DNA of 14,081 nt from JAYTQG01 sp043746815 (GCA_043746815.1 JAYTQG010000269.1:1-14081), one strand, 5' to 3'. Counted from the stretch's first letter, positions 5,642 through 13,101 are shown. The notes: generated by a model from the sequence alone, not told the origin. Numbers and translations are program-made.

Positions 5642-7360
5642 TTCGTTCAGGCGGACGAGCGCCATGACGAGACGGCGCGAGAACTGGTGTCCGGCCTGGC
5701 GCAAGCAGTCCTGGATTGCGTCGTCGTGGGAGATTGCTGCGCGGTAGGGACGTTCGGAGACCATGCTGTCCCATGCATCCGCAACCGCGATGATCTGAGC
5801 GCCCTCACTGATCTCGTGGTCCTTTGCGCCATCGGGGTACCCGCGCCCATCAACCCGCTCGTGGTGCTGGCGCACCCATTCCGCTTGCTCCGTCGAAAGC
5901 ACGCCCTCCACGATGGTGGCACCGAGTTCGGCGTGCTCCTTCACCAGCGCGTACTCCACCGGTGTGAGCGGGCCTGGCTTAAACAAGACGGCATCGGGGA
6001 TGCCGATTTTGCCAACGTCGTGGACCATCGCCGCCTCTGCGAGGAGTGCGATCCGGGGAACTGGCCAGGTGAGCGCGGACGCGAGGCGCACGGAGAGCGC
6101 CGCCACGCGCTCCGAATGCTGGAAGGTGGACGCGTCCTTTGCGTCAACCGCTCGCGCCAGGGCACGGATCGTGTCCATCGGTCGCTGCCGGTCGGCGCGC
6201 GTTCCGTCACGCATCGGGGCGAGCCGGCTCGCAAGCTCCGCCGAGTAGCGGACGGTGCGATCGCGTCCGCTGGATTTCGCCCAGGACAGCGCAATCTCGG
6301 CATATCGATAGATCTCGGTCGCCGTGTCAGCGTCGCGCAGATCACAGATGCCAGCGGACAGGGTGACCGCGGGCGTCGCGATGAGCTCACGTGCTGCGGC
6401 GGCTGAGAGCGTGCGGGTCCGCTCTGCTGCGGTGTACGCCGATACGGCATCGACACGGGGCATGACCCAGGCGAACGTCCCACCCCCAATGAATGCGAGG
6501 AGGTCGTTCGGACCGGCCTGCGCGGAGAGTGCTCGGGCGACGCGGCCAATGACCCGGTCGCCGAATTCCTGGCCGAAGCAGTCGTTGATCGTCCCGAGCC
6601 CGTCCACGTCGAGCAGAAGGAGGCTGATTGGCCGGGCCAAACGCGACGCGCGGTCGACCTCGACGTTTAGCCGGCTGTGCAGCGTGCGGGTCCCGGGCAG
6701 TCCGATCAGGTCTTCGTTCCAACTAGGGTCGATTGATTCGCTTGTTCGCAGAATCAGCGCTGCGCCCACCCGACCATCGGTCAATGTCACCTGCCCGAGG
6801 CGCCAGTGGGCCTCGACTGGATGTGTCGCCGCGCAGGTTACTTGGCCTCGAGCCGCGCGAATCGACTTACCTGCTCGGATGACGCGCAGCACGTTGGAGC
6901 GCTGTAGCGGGGGGTCCGATGTGGTGCACTGCAGCGCGATTGCATCGCAGAGTGGACGTCCGACAACGTCAACCTGCGGACTCATGAGTGCTTGGGCGAG
7001 GGAGCTGACCGCCAAGATTCGGGCGTCAGCGCCCACGAGAACGATGGCCGCGCTGCAGTCCTGTGCGACGGCCTCAACCGCCGGGACGTCATCCGGGTCG
7101 ATCGCGTCGCCCAGGTCGATCAGCTGGCCATGCGCGCGCGCAAGCTCCGTCAGTGCCTGTTGGTCCGGACTCTGACGATCGTCCCCCTGACCGGACGATG
7201 CGTACTCGGAACTGACGACCGAGAGGAGTGCTCTCCACCCGGCGCTTGACGGCCGGGCGTCAGGCCGTAGGGCAACCTGGCGCAATTGCTCGCTCAGCAG
7301 CGGATGCAGCTGCGAGTCTGGCCAATCCACGATGTCTTGATCGGGTTCGGGCTCAGTCAC
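5615..7360 (-). CDS. PAS, degenerate GGDEF and HD-GYP protein (probable c-di-GMP phosphodiesterase)
   Basis: The 581-residue soluble protein has three regions after a polar N-terminus: a PAS-like sensor (about 100-205), a GGDEF-type fold (about 215-372) and an HD-GYP domain (about 395-570). The GGDEF signature has become GGGTF at 292-296, and the upstream inhibitory RxxD site reads GPND, so cyclase activity is unlikely. HD-GYP looks intact: HSERVA (415-420), HD at 447-448, KIGIPD (451-456), HH at 499-500, GRGYPDG (505-511) and D528. I infer hydrolysis of c-di-GMP, with GGDEF perhaps a GTP or ligand sensor. The start is GTG at 7360 with no Shine-Dalgarno sequence; a possible -10 (TAACGT on the minus strand) lies at 7414-7419. 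There is no receiver domain or membrane segment. It is divergent from glyA and convergent with tsaC. Confidence 0.9.
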   Translation of the reverse strand: MTEPEPDQDIVDWPDSQLHPLLSEQLRQVALRPDARPSSAGWRALLSVVSSEYASSGQGDDRQSPDQQALTELARAHGQLIDLGDAIDPDDVPAVEAVAQDCSAAIVLVGADARILAVSSLAQALMSPQVDVVGRPLCDAIALQCTTSDPPLQRSNVLRVIRAGKSIRAARGQVTCAATHPVEAHWRLGQVTLTDGRVGAALILRTSESIDPSWNEDLIGLPGTRTLHSRLNVEVDRASRLARPISLLLLDVDGLGTINDCFGQEFGDRVIGRVARALSAQAGPNDLLAFIGGGTFAWVMPRVDAVSAYTAAERTRTLSAAAARELIATPAVTLSAGICDLRDADTATEIYRYAEIALSWAKSSGRDRTVRYSAELASRLAPMRDGTRADRQRPMDTIRALARAVDAKDASTFQHSERVAALSVRLASALTWPVPRIALLAEAAMVHDVGKIGIPDAVLFKPGPLTPVEYALVKEHAELGATIVEGVLSTEQAEWVRQHHERVDGRGYPDGAKDHEISEGAQIIAVADAWDSMVSERPYRAAISHDDAIQDCLRQAGHQFSRRLVMALVRLNESGSLRHHT

Positions 7361-7505
7361 TTGGCTGGTCGTCGGTCTGGGGGAATTTGGGGGCGGACGT
7401 CACGACCTGCGCCACGTTAGCCGAACGTCCGCGCGGTGCAGCCAGATGGCCTTCGGACGGTCGCACCAAAACCGAACACATCGCCCAAACACTTCCTTCA
7501 TACGA

Positions 7506-7522
7506 TTTTTGCAAGTTTTTGC
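7506..7522. repeat. Two TTTTTGC repeats phased 10 bases apart
   Basis: TTTTTGC occurs at 7506-7512 and again at 7516-7522, one helical turn apart, in otherwise GC-rich DNA between the divergent HD-GYP and glyA genes. Phased A/T tracts bend DNA and can act as upstream promoter elements or sites for nucleoid proteins. The role here is inferred. No other clear site was seen in the 265-base gap besides the glyA -10 candidate. Confidence 0.35.
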
Positions 7523-7591
7523 GTGCCTGGCCGGTTCCCCGACGACCTCCGGTCTGTCCCGGGTCCCAGGGGGATCTGAGGGGCGGTCTGG

Positions 7592-7597
7592 TAGCCT
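7592..7597 (+). promoter_or_regulatory. Candidate -10 element of glyA (TAGCCT)
   Basis: TAGCCT, in the context TGGTAGCCTC, lies 28 bases before the glyA ATG and fits TANNNT. It shares the pattern TANNCTC with the elements before rpmE, the wecA-like gene and atpI. No good -35 box is visible. Confidence 0.35.
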
Positions 7598-7625
7598 CGC
7601 CATCGGTCAGCGACGAGAGGAATGC

Positions 7626-8918
7626 ATGGGTTTTTCGGACCAAACGAGCTACCTCGGGCGCGATGTCGCCGATGTCGACCCGGCGATTGCGGCGCTCCTT
7701 GACGGTGAGCGGGAGCGCCAATCTGAGACCCTCGAAATGATCGCGAGTGAAAACTTCACGAGCATCGCCGTCCTCCAGGCGGCAGGCTCGGTGTTGACCA
7801 ACAAGTACGCCGAAGGACTCCCCGGTCGGCGCTACTACGGTGGCTGCGAGGTGGTCGATCAGGTCGAGCAGCTCGCGATTGACCGGGCCAAAGCACTCTT
7901 TGGCTGCGAACACGCAAACGTCCAACCCCACTCCGGCTCGACGGCCAATGAGGCCGCGTACATGGCCGTGCTAAGGCCAGGCGACCGCGTCCTCGCCATG
8001 TCGCTCTCGCACGGTGGTCACCTCTCCCACGGCTTGAAGGCCAACTTCTCCGGCAAGCTCTACGAATTTCACAACTATGGCGTTCGCCGCGGTGACTGCC
8101 GGATCGATTTCGATCAGGTTCGCTCGATGGCGAAGGAGGTTCAGCCAGCGCTGATCGTGGCTGGCGCCTCCGCCTACCCGCGCGAAATCGACTTCGCCAC
8201 CTTCCGTGAAATCGCTGACGAGGTTGGAGCGCTGTTCATGGTTGACATGGCCCACATTGCGGGCCTCGTCGCCGCCGGGGTTCACCCCAGCCCATTCGGT
8301 CACGCTCAGATCGTGACGACCACAACGCACAAGACACTTGGCGGCCCACGGGGCGGAATCGTCATGTCGACGAGTGACCTCGCCCAAAAGGTTGACCGCG
8401 CGGTGTTTCCGGGTCTTCAAGGGGGGCCGCTCATGCACATCATCGCGGCGAAGGCGATCGCCCTCGCGCACGCTCAGACCGATGAATTCAAGGACCGTCA
8501 GCGGGCCGTTGTGACGAATTGCCAAGCCCTCGCCGAGACGCTCGTTGCGGGTGGACTGGACCTGGTCACTGGGGGCACCGACAACCATCTTGTCCTGGTT
8601 GACCTCTCCCGAACACCCCTAACCGGTGCGGACGGTGAAGACCGGCTGGATCGCGCGGGGATCACCGTCAACAAGAATGGCGTGCCGTTTGACGAGCGGC
8701 CACCGACGGTGACCTCCGGTATTCGGATCGGCACCGCTGCGCTCACCACACGTGGCCTGCGCGATGCCGAGATGCGCGAGATCGGATTGATTATCGCGGC
8801 GGCGCTCCATCCGGAGGCAACCGATTCGGACCTCATCGCCCTGCGCGAACGCAGTGGAGTGCTTGGCGCGCAATTCCCCCTGTACCCAACGCTGGCGGCG
8901 GGCACGGCGATCGTCTGA
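7626..8918 (+). CDS. glyA: Serine hydroxymethyltransferase
   Basis: GlyA is a PLP enzyme that converts serine and tetrahydrofolate to glycine and 5,10-methylene-tetrahydrofolate, the main entry to the one-carbon pool. From ATG 7626 it has 430 residues, the usual size. Key sites are LEMIASENF (36-44), the glycine-rich GLPGRRYYGGCE (64-75), HSGSTAN (102-108), VDMAHIAGL (206-214) and the PLP-binding lysine K236 in TTTTHKTLGGPRGG. The frame is open upstream to 7446, but homology starts after 7626, where GAGAGGA at 7615-7621 gives a good ribosome binding site. No glycine riboswitch is seen in the upstream gap. The stop overlaps the proposed start of the next gene as CTGA. Confidence 0.97.
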   Translation: MGFSDQTSYLGRDVADVDPAIAALLDGERERQSETLEMIASENFTSIAVLQAAGSVLTNKYAEGLPGRRYYGGCEVVDQVEQLAIDRAKALFGCEHANVQPHSGSTANEAAYMAVLRPGDRVLAMSLSHGGHLSHGLKANFSGKLYEFHNYGVRRGDCRIDFDQVRSMAKEVQPALIVAGASAYPREIDFATFREIADEVGALFMVDMAHIAGLVAAGVHPSPFGHAQIVTTTTHKTLGGPRGGIVMSTSDLAQKVDRAVFPGLQGGPLMHIIAAKAIALAHAQTDEFKDRQRAVVTNCQALAETLVAGGLDLVTGGTDNHLVLVDLSRTPLTGADGEDRLDRAGITVNKNGVPFDERPPTVTSGIRIGTAALTTRGLRDAEMREIGLIIAAALHPEATDSDLIALRERSGVLGAQFPLYPTLAAGTAIV

Positions 8919-9700
8919 GCGGGGAGCGGAAGCGGGCGCTGGTTACTGGCGCGTCGTCTGGGATCGGGCGTGCGTTTGCACTGGATCTTGCGGCGCGCGG
9001 CAATGATCTGCTCCTTGTCGCGCGTCGAGAGGATCGCCTTGCGGTGCTCGCGGCTGAACTTGGTCCGAGGTATGGCGTCACGGTTGACGTGGTCGCAGCA
9101 GATCTCTCCACACCGGAGGGACTCGCTGCGACACGCGCCGCGCTTGACACTTCCCCGGTCGCTACGGCTGTACTGAACGCGGGCTTCGGTTCGCGTGGAC
9201 GCATTGGCGAGTTGGACCGCGACCGTGAGGTGCAGATGGTTCGTCTCAATGTCGAGGCAGTCGTGGATCTCGCCTCACATGTCGTTTCGCCCATGCGGGC
9301 GGCCGGGGCAGGGAGCATCGTGATTGTCTCCTCGGTCGCGGCCTGGCAACCGCTCGCCTATATGGCCACCTATGCGGCGTCCAAGGCGTTTGAACTGAGC
9401 TTTGCGGAGGCGCTCTTCGAAGAACTCCGAGGCAGCGGCGTTCGCGTCGTCGCAGCGTGCCCGGGACCAGTACGGACGGAGTTTTCAACGGCAGCCGGGA
9501 GCCCCGGCGCGCTGTCGCGTATCCCACACGAAACAGCTGAAGGGGTTGTCGCGGCGACCTGGCGCGCGCTCGAGCGCGGTGCTCCGCACGTCGGAACGGG
9601 TCGCTTTGCGCGCCTCATGATTGGCTGCTCGCGAATTCTGCCGCGACGCTTCGTGGTACGTGCGGCGGCGTGTGTCCAAGCGCGTTCAACCCGCCGCTGA
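8915..9700 (+). CDS. Short-chain dehydrogenase/reductase, CTG start proposed
   Basis: A classical SDR: an NAD(P)-dependent oxidoreductase with a Rossmann fold; the substrate cannot be told. From CTG 8915 it has 261 residues. The cofactor loop TGASSGIG is at 11-18, NAG at 88-90, catalytic Ser140, Tyr153 and Lys157 (YAASK), and PGPVRT at 183-188. An arginine pair after the second strand (VARRED) hints at NADP preference. The first ATG, GTG or TTG in frame is a GTG at 9044, well past the cofactor loop, so it cannot be the start. CTG 8915 overlaps the glyA stop (CTGA) and yields a natural N-terminus, SGERKRALVTGASSGIG. CTG 8939, behind GGGGAG at 8921-8926, is an alternative. It probably follows glyA on one transcript. 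Confidence 0.9.
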   Translation: MSGERKRALVTGASSGIGRAFALDLAARGNDLLLVARREDRLAVLAAELGPRYGVTVDVVAADLSTPEGLAATRAALDTSPVATAVLNAGFGSRGRIGELDRDREVQMVRLNVEAVVDLASHVVSPMRAAGAGSIVIVSSVAAWQPLAYMATYAASKAFELSFAEALFEELRGSGVRVVAACPGPVRTEFSTAAGSPGALSRIPHETAEGVVAATWRALERGAPHVGTGRFARLMIGCSRILPRRFVVRAAACVQARSTRR

Positions 9701-9706
9701 CGGCGT

Positions 9707-9712
9707 TACACT
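9707..9712 (+). promoter_or_regulatory. Candidate -10 element of the wecA-like gene (TACACT)
   Basis: TACACT, in the context GCGTTACACTC, starts 7 bases after the dehydrogenase stop and ends 36 bases before the ATG of the next gene. TTCAAC at 9685-9690, 16 bases upstream, is a weak -35 candidate. The match to the rpmE element (GCGCTACACTC) supports a shared promoter type. Confidence 0.4.
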
Positions 9713-9748
9713 CGATTTGGCGAAACACGCGTACGCCCGACTCCGCGC

Positions 9749-10873
9749 ATGACGACGACGCTCATCCCCATACTCGCAAGCATTGCCGCCGCGCTCGTGG
9801 TGCTGTTGACGACGCCGCTCATGATCCGCATCGCGAATGCGATTGGGGCGGTTGCGAAGACCTCCGATCGAAGTATTCACTCCACTCCAACCCCCCTCCT
9901 TGGTGGCGTCGCCATCCTGGCGGGCTTCCTCCTGCCGGTGCTGTGGTTCCTTCCGACCGGGCGGCCAACTCAGGGGCTCGTGGGCGGGGCCGTCCTGATT
10001 GCGCTCCTCGGCGTGCTGGACGACCGCTTCGAGCTTGCTCCGATTGTGAAGCTCGCCGGTCAGCTGACCGCGGCCGCGGTACCGGTGGCAGCGGGCCTCA
10101 CGATCGACCACATCACACTTCCCGGCCTCGGCGCATTGAACCTTGGCATCGCTCAGTACCCCGTCACGATTCTGTGGTTTACGGCCCTCGTCAACATGAT
10201 CAACTTCATTGACGGGATGGACGGCCTCGCAGCCGGGGTCAGCGCGATTGGGGCGACGACGTTTGCGATCATCGCGGCGTCCCTCGGGCGTGTCGACCCG
10301 GCCATCGTCGCCGCGTCACTCGCGGGCGCCTGTGCGGCCTTTTTGGTCTTCAACTTTCACCCTGCGCGGATCTTCATGGGCGATTCGGGCTCCATGTTCC
10401 TTGGCTTCGTGCTGGCTGGGGTCGCGATCAACGGATTGATGAAGAGTGCGGCCGCGGTGGCTGTCTTCGGGCCGCTGCTCATCTTGCTGATTCCGATTTT
10501 GGACACGTCGTTTGTCGTGTTGAAGCGCCTGAAGCACGGGCGGCCCGTTTACAGCGCCGACAAGAACCACTTTCATCACCGGTTCGCGACGATTGGCTGG
10601 AGTCAGCGGCGCACCGTGCTCGCGATGTACGCCTGGTGCGGTCTCATGGGCGCTACCGCCATCGCGATCCGCTTCATCCTCCCCTACGCCGACCGGCGTG
10701 GGAGTTCATCCCTGGCCGGAACGCTCGGCATCATCGCGATCGCATTGCTTGCGGCGGCGGGGGCGCTGTACCTCGTCTATGTGCTCGAAATTCTCAAGTG
10801 GAACAAGACGCCGGTCGTGGAGATCGTCCGGAGCCGTCGTGAGCAGGCGGAGCGCGAGCGGGTCAGTCCGTGA
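9749..10873 (+). CDS. wecA: Polyprenyl-phosphate HexNAc-1-phosphate transferase (WecA/TagO type, MraY superfamily)
   Basis: This membrane enzyme transfers a sugar-1-phosphate, probably GlcNAc-1-P from UDP-GlcNAc, to undecaprenyl or decaprenyl phosphate, starting cell-wall glycan or teichoic-acid-like polymers. The 374-residue protein is mostly hydrophobic with about ten or more membrane segments. Diagnostic cytoplasmic motifs are HSTPTPLLGG (44-53), the DD pair at 91-92, NMINFIDGMDGLA (149-161), FMGDSGSMFLG (209-219) and the histidine cluster HFHHRF (274-279), which favours WecA over MraY. The tail is charged and cytoplasmic. The ATG at 9749 lacks a Shine-Dalgarno sequence. A wecA gene between tsaC and atpI matches the mycobacterial order, where it is called rfe. 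The stop overlaps the convergent SRPBCC gene by 11 bases. The sugar specificity is inferred. Confidence 0.93.
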   Translation: MTTTLIPILASIAAALVVLLTTPLMIRIANAIGAVAKTSDRSIHSTPTPLLGGVAILAGFLLPVLWFLPTGRPTQGLVGGAVLIALLGVLDDRFELAPIVKLAGQLTAAAVPVAAGLTIDHITLPGLGALNLGIAQYPVTILWFTALVNMINFIDGMDGLAAGVSAIGATTFAIIAASLGRVDPAIVAASLAGACAAFLVFNFHPARIFMGDSGSMFLGFVLAGVAINGLMKSAAAVAVFGPLLILLIPILDTSFVVLKRLKHGRPVYSADKNHFHHRFATIGWSQRRTVLAMYAWCGLMGATAIAIRFILPYADRRGSSSLAGTLGIIAIALLAAAGALYLVYVLEILKWNKTPVVEIVRSRREQAERERVSP

Positions 10874-11276
10874 CGCTTCCCTCGACAACCGCCTTGAGAC
10901 GAGTCAACCCTTCCCGCTGAGCCGCGCCGAGTCGCGTTTCGAGGTCGAGCGACGGATCGTTGAGTTCACCGGTGGTGTGCCAGACAACTCGGCTTCCCGT
11001 CGCAGTCGCGACCACCGCGAAGCTCGCATGGTGCGATTTCAACGGTGCACCAGAGATGACGGTGTACGAGTAGCGGCGCTCGGCGTCGTCCCGGTCCAGG
11101 ATCTTCTCGACCAGTTTGCCGCCGTCAGCATTTGTGAGGGTCCGGATATCGCCGTCAATCTCGGCCGCCACGTACTTGACGAACCAGCGGGGCACACCGA
11201 CGGGATCGCCGACCAACGCCCATGTCGCCTCCGGCGTGGCGTCGACGTCGATGGTCAGTTCATAGTCGTTGGCCAT
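10863..11276 (-). CDS. SRPBCC (START-like) family protein
   Basis: A 137-residue protein with the pattern of the SRPBCC or polyketide-cyclase-like helix-grip fold. It opens with a strand and short helix, ELTIDVDATPEATWALVGDP (6-25), followed by VPRWFVKYVAAEIDGDIRTL and the strand-rich middle RYSYTVISGAPLKSHHASF, and ends in a long amphipathic helix (about 113-133). Such proteins bind hydrophobic ligands in a central cavity; the ligand is unknown. It lacks a signal peptide and is probably cytoplasmic. The ATG at 11276 has GGAG (plus-strand positions 11281-11284) 4 bases upstream. It starts 18 bases after the lyase stop, so it is probably the last gene of a minus-strand operon. Its 3' end overlaps the wecA-like gene by 11 bases. 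Confidence 0.85.
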   Translation of the reverse strand: MANDYELTIDVDATPEATWALVGDPVGVPRWFVKYVAAEIDGDIRTLTNADGGKLVEKILDRDDAERRYSYTVISGAPLKSHHASFAVVATATGSRVVWHTTGELNDPSLDLETRLGAAQREGLTRLKAVVEGSVTD

Positions 11277-11294
11277 TGGGCTCCATTCGGTGGG

Positions 11295-12113
11295 TCAGCG
11301 GACGGTAATGAGGGTAGGGCCGTAGTAGACCAAGCGCTGTTTGACCCGCGTCGGCTTCTCGTCCTCGCAGGTCGGGGCGGGGAGTTTGAAGCACCACTTG
11401 TAGATGCCTTCCTTCAGATAGCCCGGGTGGCCGTTCGTCAGGTTGTAGGCGGTTGGTCCACGGTAGGTGACAACGGGTTTGCCGTTCATGCGCACCCGGA
11501 GGATTCCGGTCGCGTCCCAGGCTGGCCTCCAGGTGACCTGAAGATTGACCCATTGCCCCCGGATGATCGGGCCAACATCAAAGGAGCGGTGGTGGAGCTT
11601 TGTCTTGTCGTAGTCGCCGCCGCAATACTCGGGCGCGCTTGCGCTGTATACGTGCCACTCGATGTGGCCGTCCGTGAACACTTGAGCCAGTGAGGGGGAC
11701 CCGCCGAGGCAGTCATGGTGGATCTGGAAGCTGAGTTCCCGCTGGACCAGGTCAATTTGATAGTTCGGCGGTAGGTAGTAGCTCGTCTGGATCGAGTACA
11801 GGCGCCCGTACTCGAAGTACCGGAGTTTTCGGTCGCCGTCCAGCGGGCCGATCACCTCGGAACGGGGAAACCCGGCGAAGAGGTCCGTCGGGTGAAGCTC
11901 GAAACGGAGGGCGTTTTGACCAGGCCGCCCTGGAGCCGAGACGAGCTGGATCCGCGGCGGCTTCGTTCCTGCTTGTTCATGCAGACCCCATCCCGCAGGC
12001 GGAAATGTCCCTCCGGGAAGGTCTTCTCGAAACCAGGTCGTCGAACCCGAATAGGTTGGGACGAGGGAGAGAGCGGTCAAGGCGTTCGCCCAGAAGCGTT
12101 TGCGAATTCGCAT
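11295..12113 (-). CDS. Putative secreted polysaccharide lyase (heparin lyase I-like)
   Basis: A 272-residue protein with a probable signal peptide: basic RIRKR (2-6), a hydrophobic run to about 18, then a polar region before TTWFRED. The rest is strand-rich with many aromatic residues, as in beta-jelly-roll lyases. The blocks PRSEV (83-87), GQWVNLQVTWR (186-196), GILRVRMNGKPVVTYRG (203-219) and YLKEGIYKW (232-240) resemble the Polysacc_lyase (PF14099) family. Cysteines 135, 164, 241 and 249 could form disulfides, fitting export. Substrate and activity are not shown; it may only bind glycans. The ATG at 12113 has no Shine-Dalgarno sequence. A TTG at 12146 overlaps the fpg stop (TTGA) and would add 11 residues. 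It lies 29 bases after fpg in the same direction. Confidence 0.75.
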   Translation of the reverse strand: MRIRKRFWANALTALSLVPTYSGSTTWFREDLPGGTFPPAGWGLHEQAGTKPPRIQLVSAPGRPGQNALRFELHPTDLFAGFPRSEVIGPLDGDRKLRYFEYGRLYSIQTSYYLPPNYQIDLVQRELSFQIHHDCLGGSPSLAQVFTDGHIEWHVYSASAPEYCGGDYDKTKLHHRSFDVGPIIRGQWVNLQVTWRPAWDATGILRVRMNGKPVVTYRGPTAYNLTNGHPGYLKEGIYKWCFKLPAPTCEDEKPTRVKQRLVYYGPTLITVR

Positions 12114-12142
12114 CGGTCTGACGCTACAGCAGGGCCCTCGGG

Positions 12143-12991
12143 TCAACGAATCAACCTGCTCATGCGACGATCTGCGTAGCGGCGTCCGCCGGTCTGGCAA
12201 TCGGGGCAATAGACGATCTCGTAGCTGACGTAGCTCACGCGTGCGAGGCTCGTGCCGCAGCGCAAGCACGGCTCGCCAGCATGGCCGTGGACGGTGGTGA
12301 GGCGCTTCTCGCGAGTTGGGAGATCGGTCGTGATCGTCTCCCGTGCCCGAAGGAGCGCCTGTCCGAGGATGGTGTCGGTGGCCTTGGCGAGCCGCCCCAG
12401 GGCGTCGTCGTCGAGGCGGTCGGTCCGGGCGAAGGGCGAAAGACGGGCTGCCCAGATGATGTCGTTGGCATAGGCACGTCCGATCCCCGCCACGCGTCGT
12501 CCCTCGCGAATGGCCGTGTGCAGGCGTGCTGGCGGGCGAGCCAACTGCTCTCCCCATATCGCAGGGCTCAGTCCAAGTGGCTCCGGGCCCAGATCGCGGA
12601 GTGGGGGATAGGCGGCGAGTCCCTCCTGGGTGAACAGATGTGCGTTCATTCGATGCTCCGTAGCGGCTTCACGCAGTCGCAGTGACTGTCCGCCGTCAAG
12701 ATCGATGGCCAGGGCTGCTGCCCGACCGGGGCGCTTGGCAACGGTGGGGGCGAGGGCGAGGCGTCCGGACTGCATCAGGTGTACGAGCAGCGTCAGCTGA
12801 CCGATATCGATTCCCAGGAATTTTCCGCGTCGCCAGATCCGTACGACCCGCTCGCCGACGAGCGAATCGAGACCTGGTGCTGCCGTCTTGAGCGTCGCTG
12901 CTTGCCAGACAACGGCGCCGACGACCATTCGGCCACTCGTCGCGGCAGTGAGCCCTGCGGCGAGGGCTTCCAACTCGGGGAGTTCCGGCAC
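12143..12991 (-). CDS. Fpg/Nei family DNA glycosylase/AP lyase
   Basis: A base-excision repair enzyme expected to remove oxidised bases such as formamidopyrimidines or 8-oxoguanine and cut the abasic site. At 282 residues it is full length. MPELPELEAL supplies the catalytic Pro2 (N-terminal nucleophile after Met removal) and Glu3; Lys57 lies in RRGKFLGI. The helix-two-turn-helix region is GRRVAGIGRAYANDIIW (164-180), with Arg where classical Fpg has Asn. The zinc finger has C242, C245, C262 and C265, but the usual GRxT before the third cysteine reads SYEI. These changes suggest a divergent subclade, so the substrate may differ from MutM. The GTG at 12991 is fixed by the need for Pro2. An AGGAG 20 bases upstream is better placed for an out-of-frame ATG at 13002. 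It is first in a minus-strand group. Confidence 0.93.
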   Translation of the reverse strand: MPELPELEALAAGLTAATSGRMVVGAVVWQAATLKTAAPGLDSLVGERVVRIWRRGKFLGIDIGQLTLLVHLMQSGRLALAPTVAKRPGRAAALAIDLDGGQSLRLREAATEHRMNAHLFTQEGLAAYPPLRDLGPEPLGLSPAIWGEQLARPPARLHTAIREGRRVAGIGRAYANDIIWAARLSPFARTDRLDDDALGRLAKATDTILGQALLRARETITTDLPTREKRLTTVHGHAGEPCLRCGTSLARVSYVSYEIVYCPDCQTGGRRYADRRMSRLIR

Positions 12992-13095
12992 GAGTAACCC
13001 ATACTGTCCCACTCCTGCCGTTTCGCAGCAACGACCGGGACAAACGTCCGCCCGTCCACGGGACCTGGCCGGGGCGAGCATCGCTGCCATGCCGA

Positions 13096-13101
13096 TATAC
13101 T
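13096..13101 (+). promoter_or_regulatory. Candidate -10 element upstream of atpI-atpB (TATACT)
   Basis: TATACT, in the context GATATACTC, is the best -10 match in the 217-base gap between the divergent fpg and atpI genes. It would give a leader of about 100 bases before atpI. No -35 box is recognised. The TATACTC string fits the TANNCTC pattern seen before rpmE, glyA and wecA. Confidence 0.4.

Noticed and set aside
6324..7175. Plus-strand frame of 283 codons opposite the HD-GYP gene
   Set aside because: Ser/Arg/Thr-rich nonsense-like translation; the other strand encodes clear PAS, GGDEF-type and HD-GYP blocks.
7393..7432. GCGGACGT and ACGTCCGC inverted repeat flanking the possible HD-GYP gene -10
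   Set aside because: Only 8 bp with a 24-base gap in GC-rich DNA; likely chance without conservation data.
7446..7625. N-terminal extension of glyA
   Set aside because: The frame is open, but the extra residues are not GlyA-like and a good ribosome binding site precedes ATG 7626.
10593..11693. Plus-strand frame of 366 codons across wecA, SRPBCC and lyase genes
   Set aside because: It crosses three real genes in a different frame or strand and shows no domain.
12147..12557. Long N-terminal extension of the lyase gene
   Set aside because: It overlaps fpg in another frame and would bury the signal peptide; only the ATG at 12113 or TTG at 12146 is sensible.
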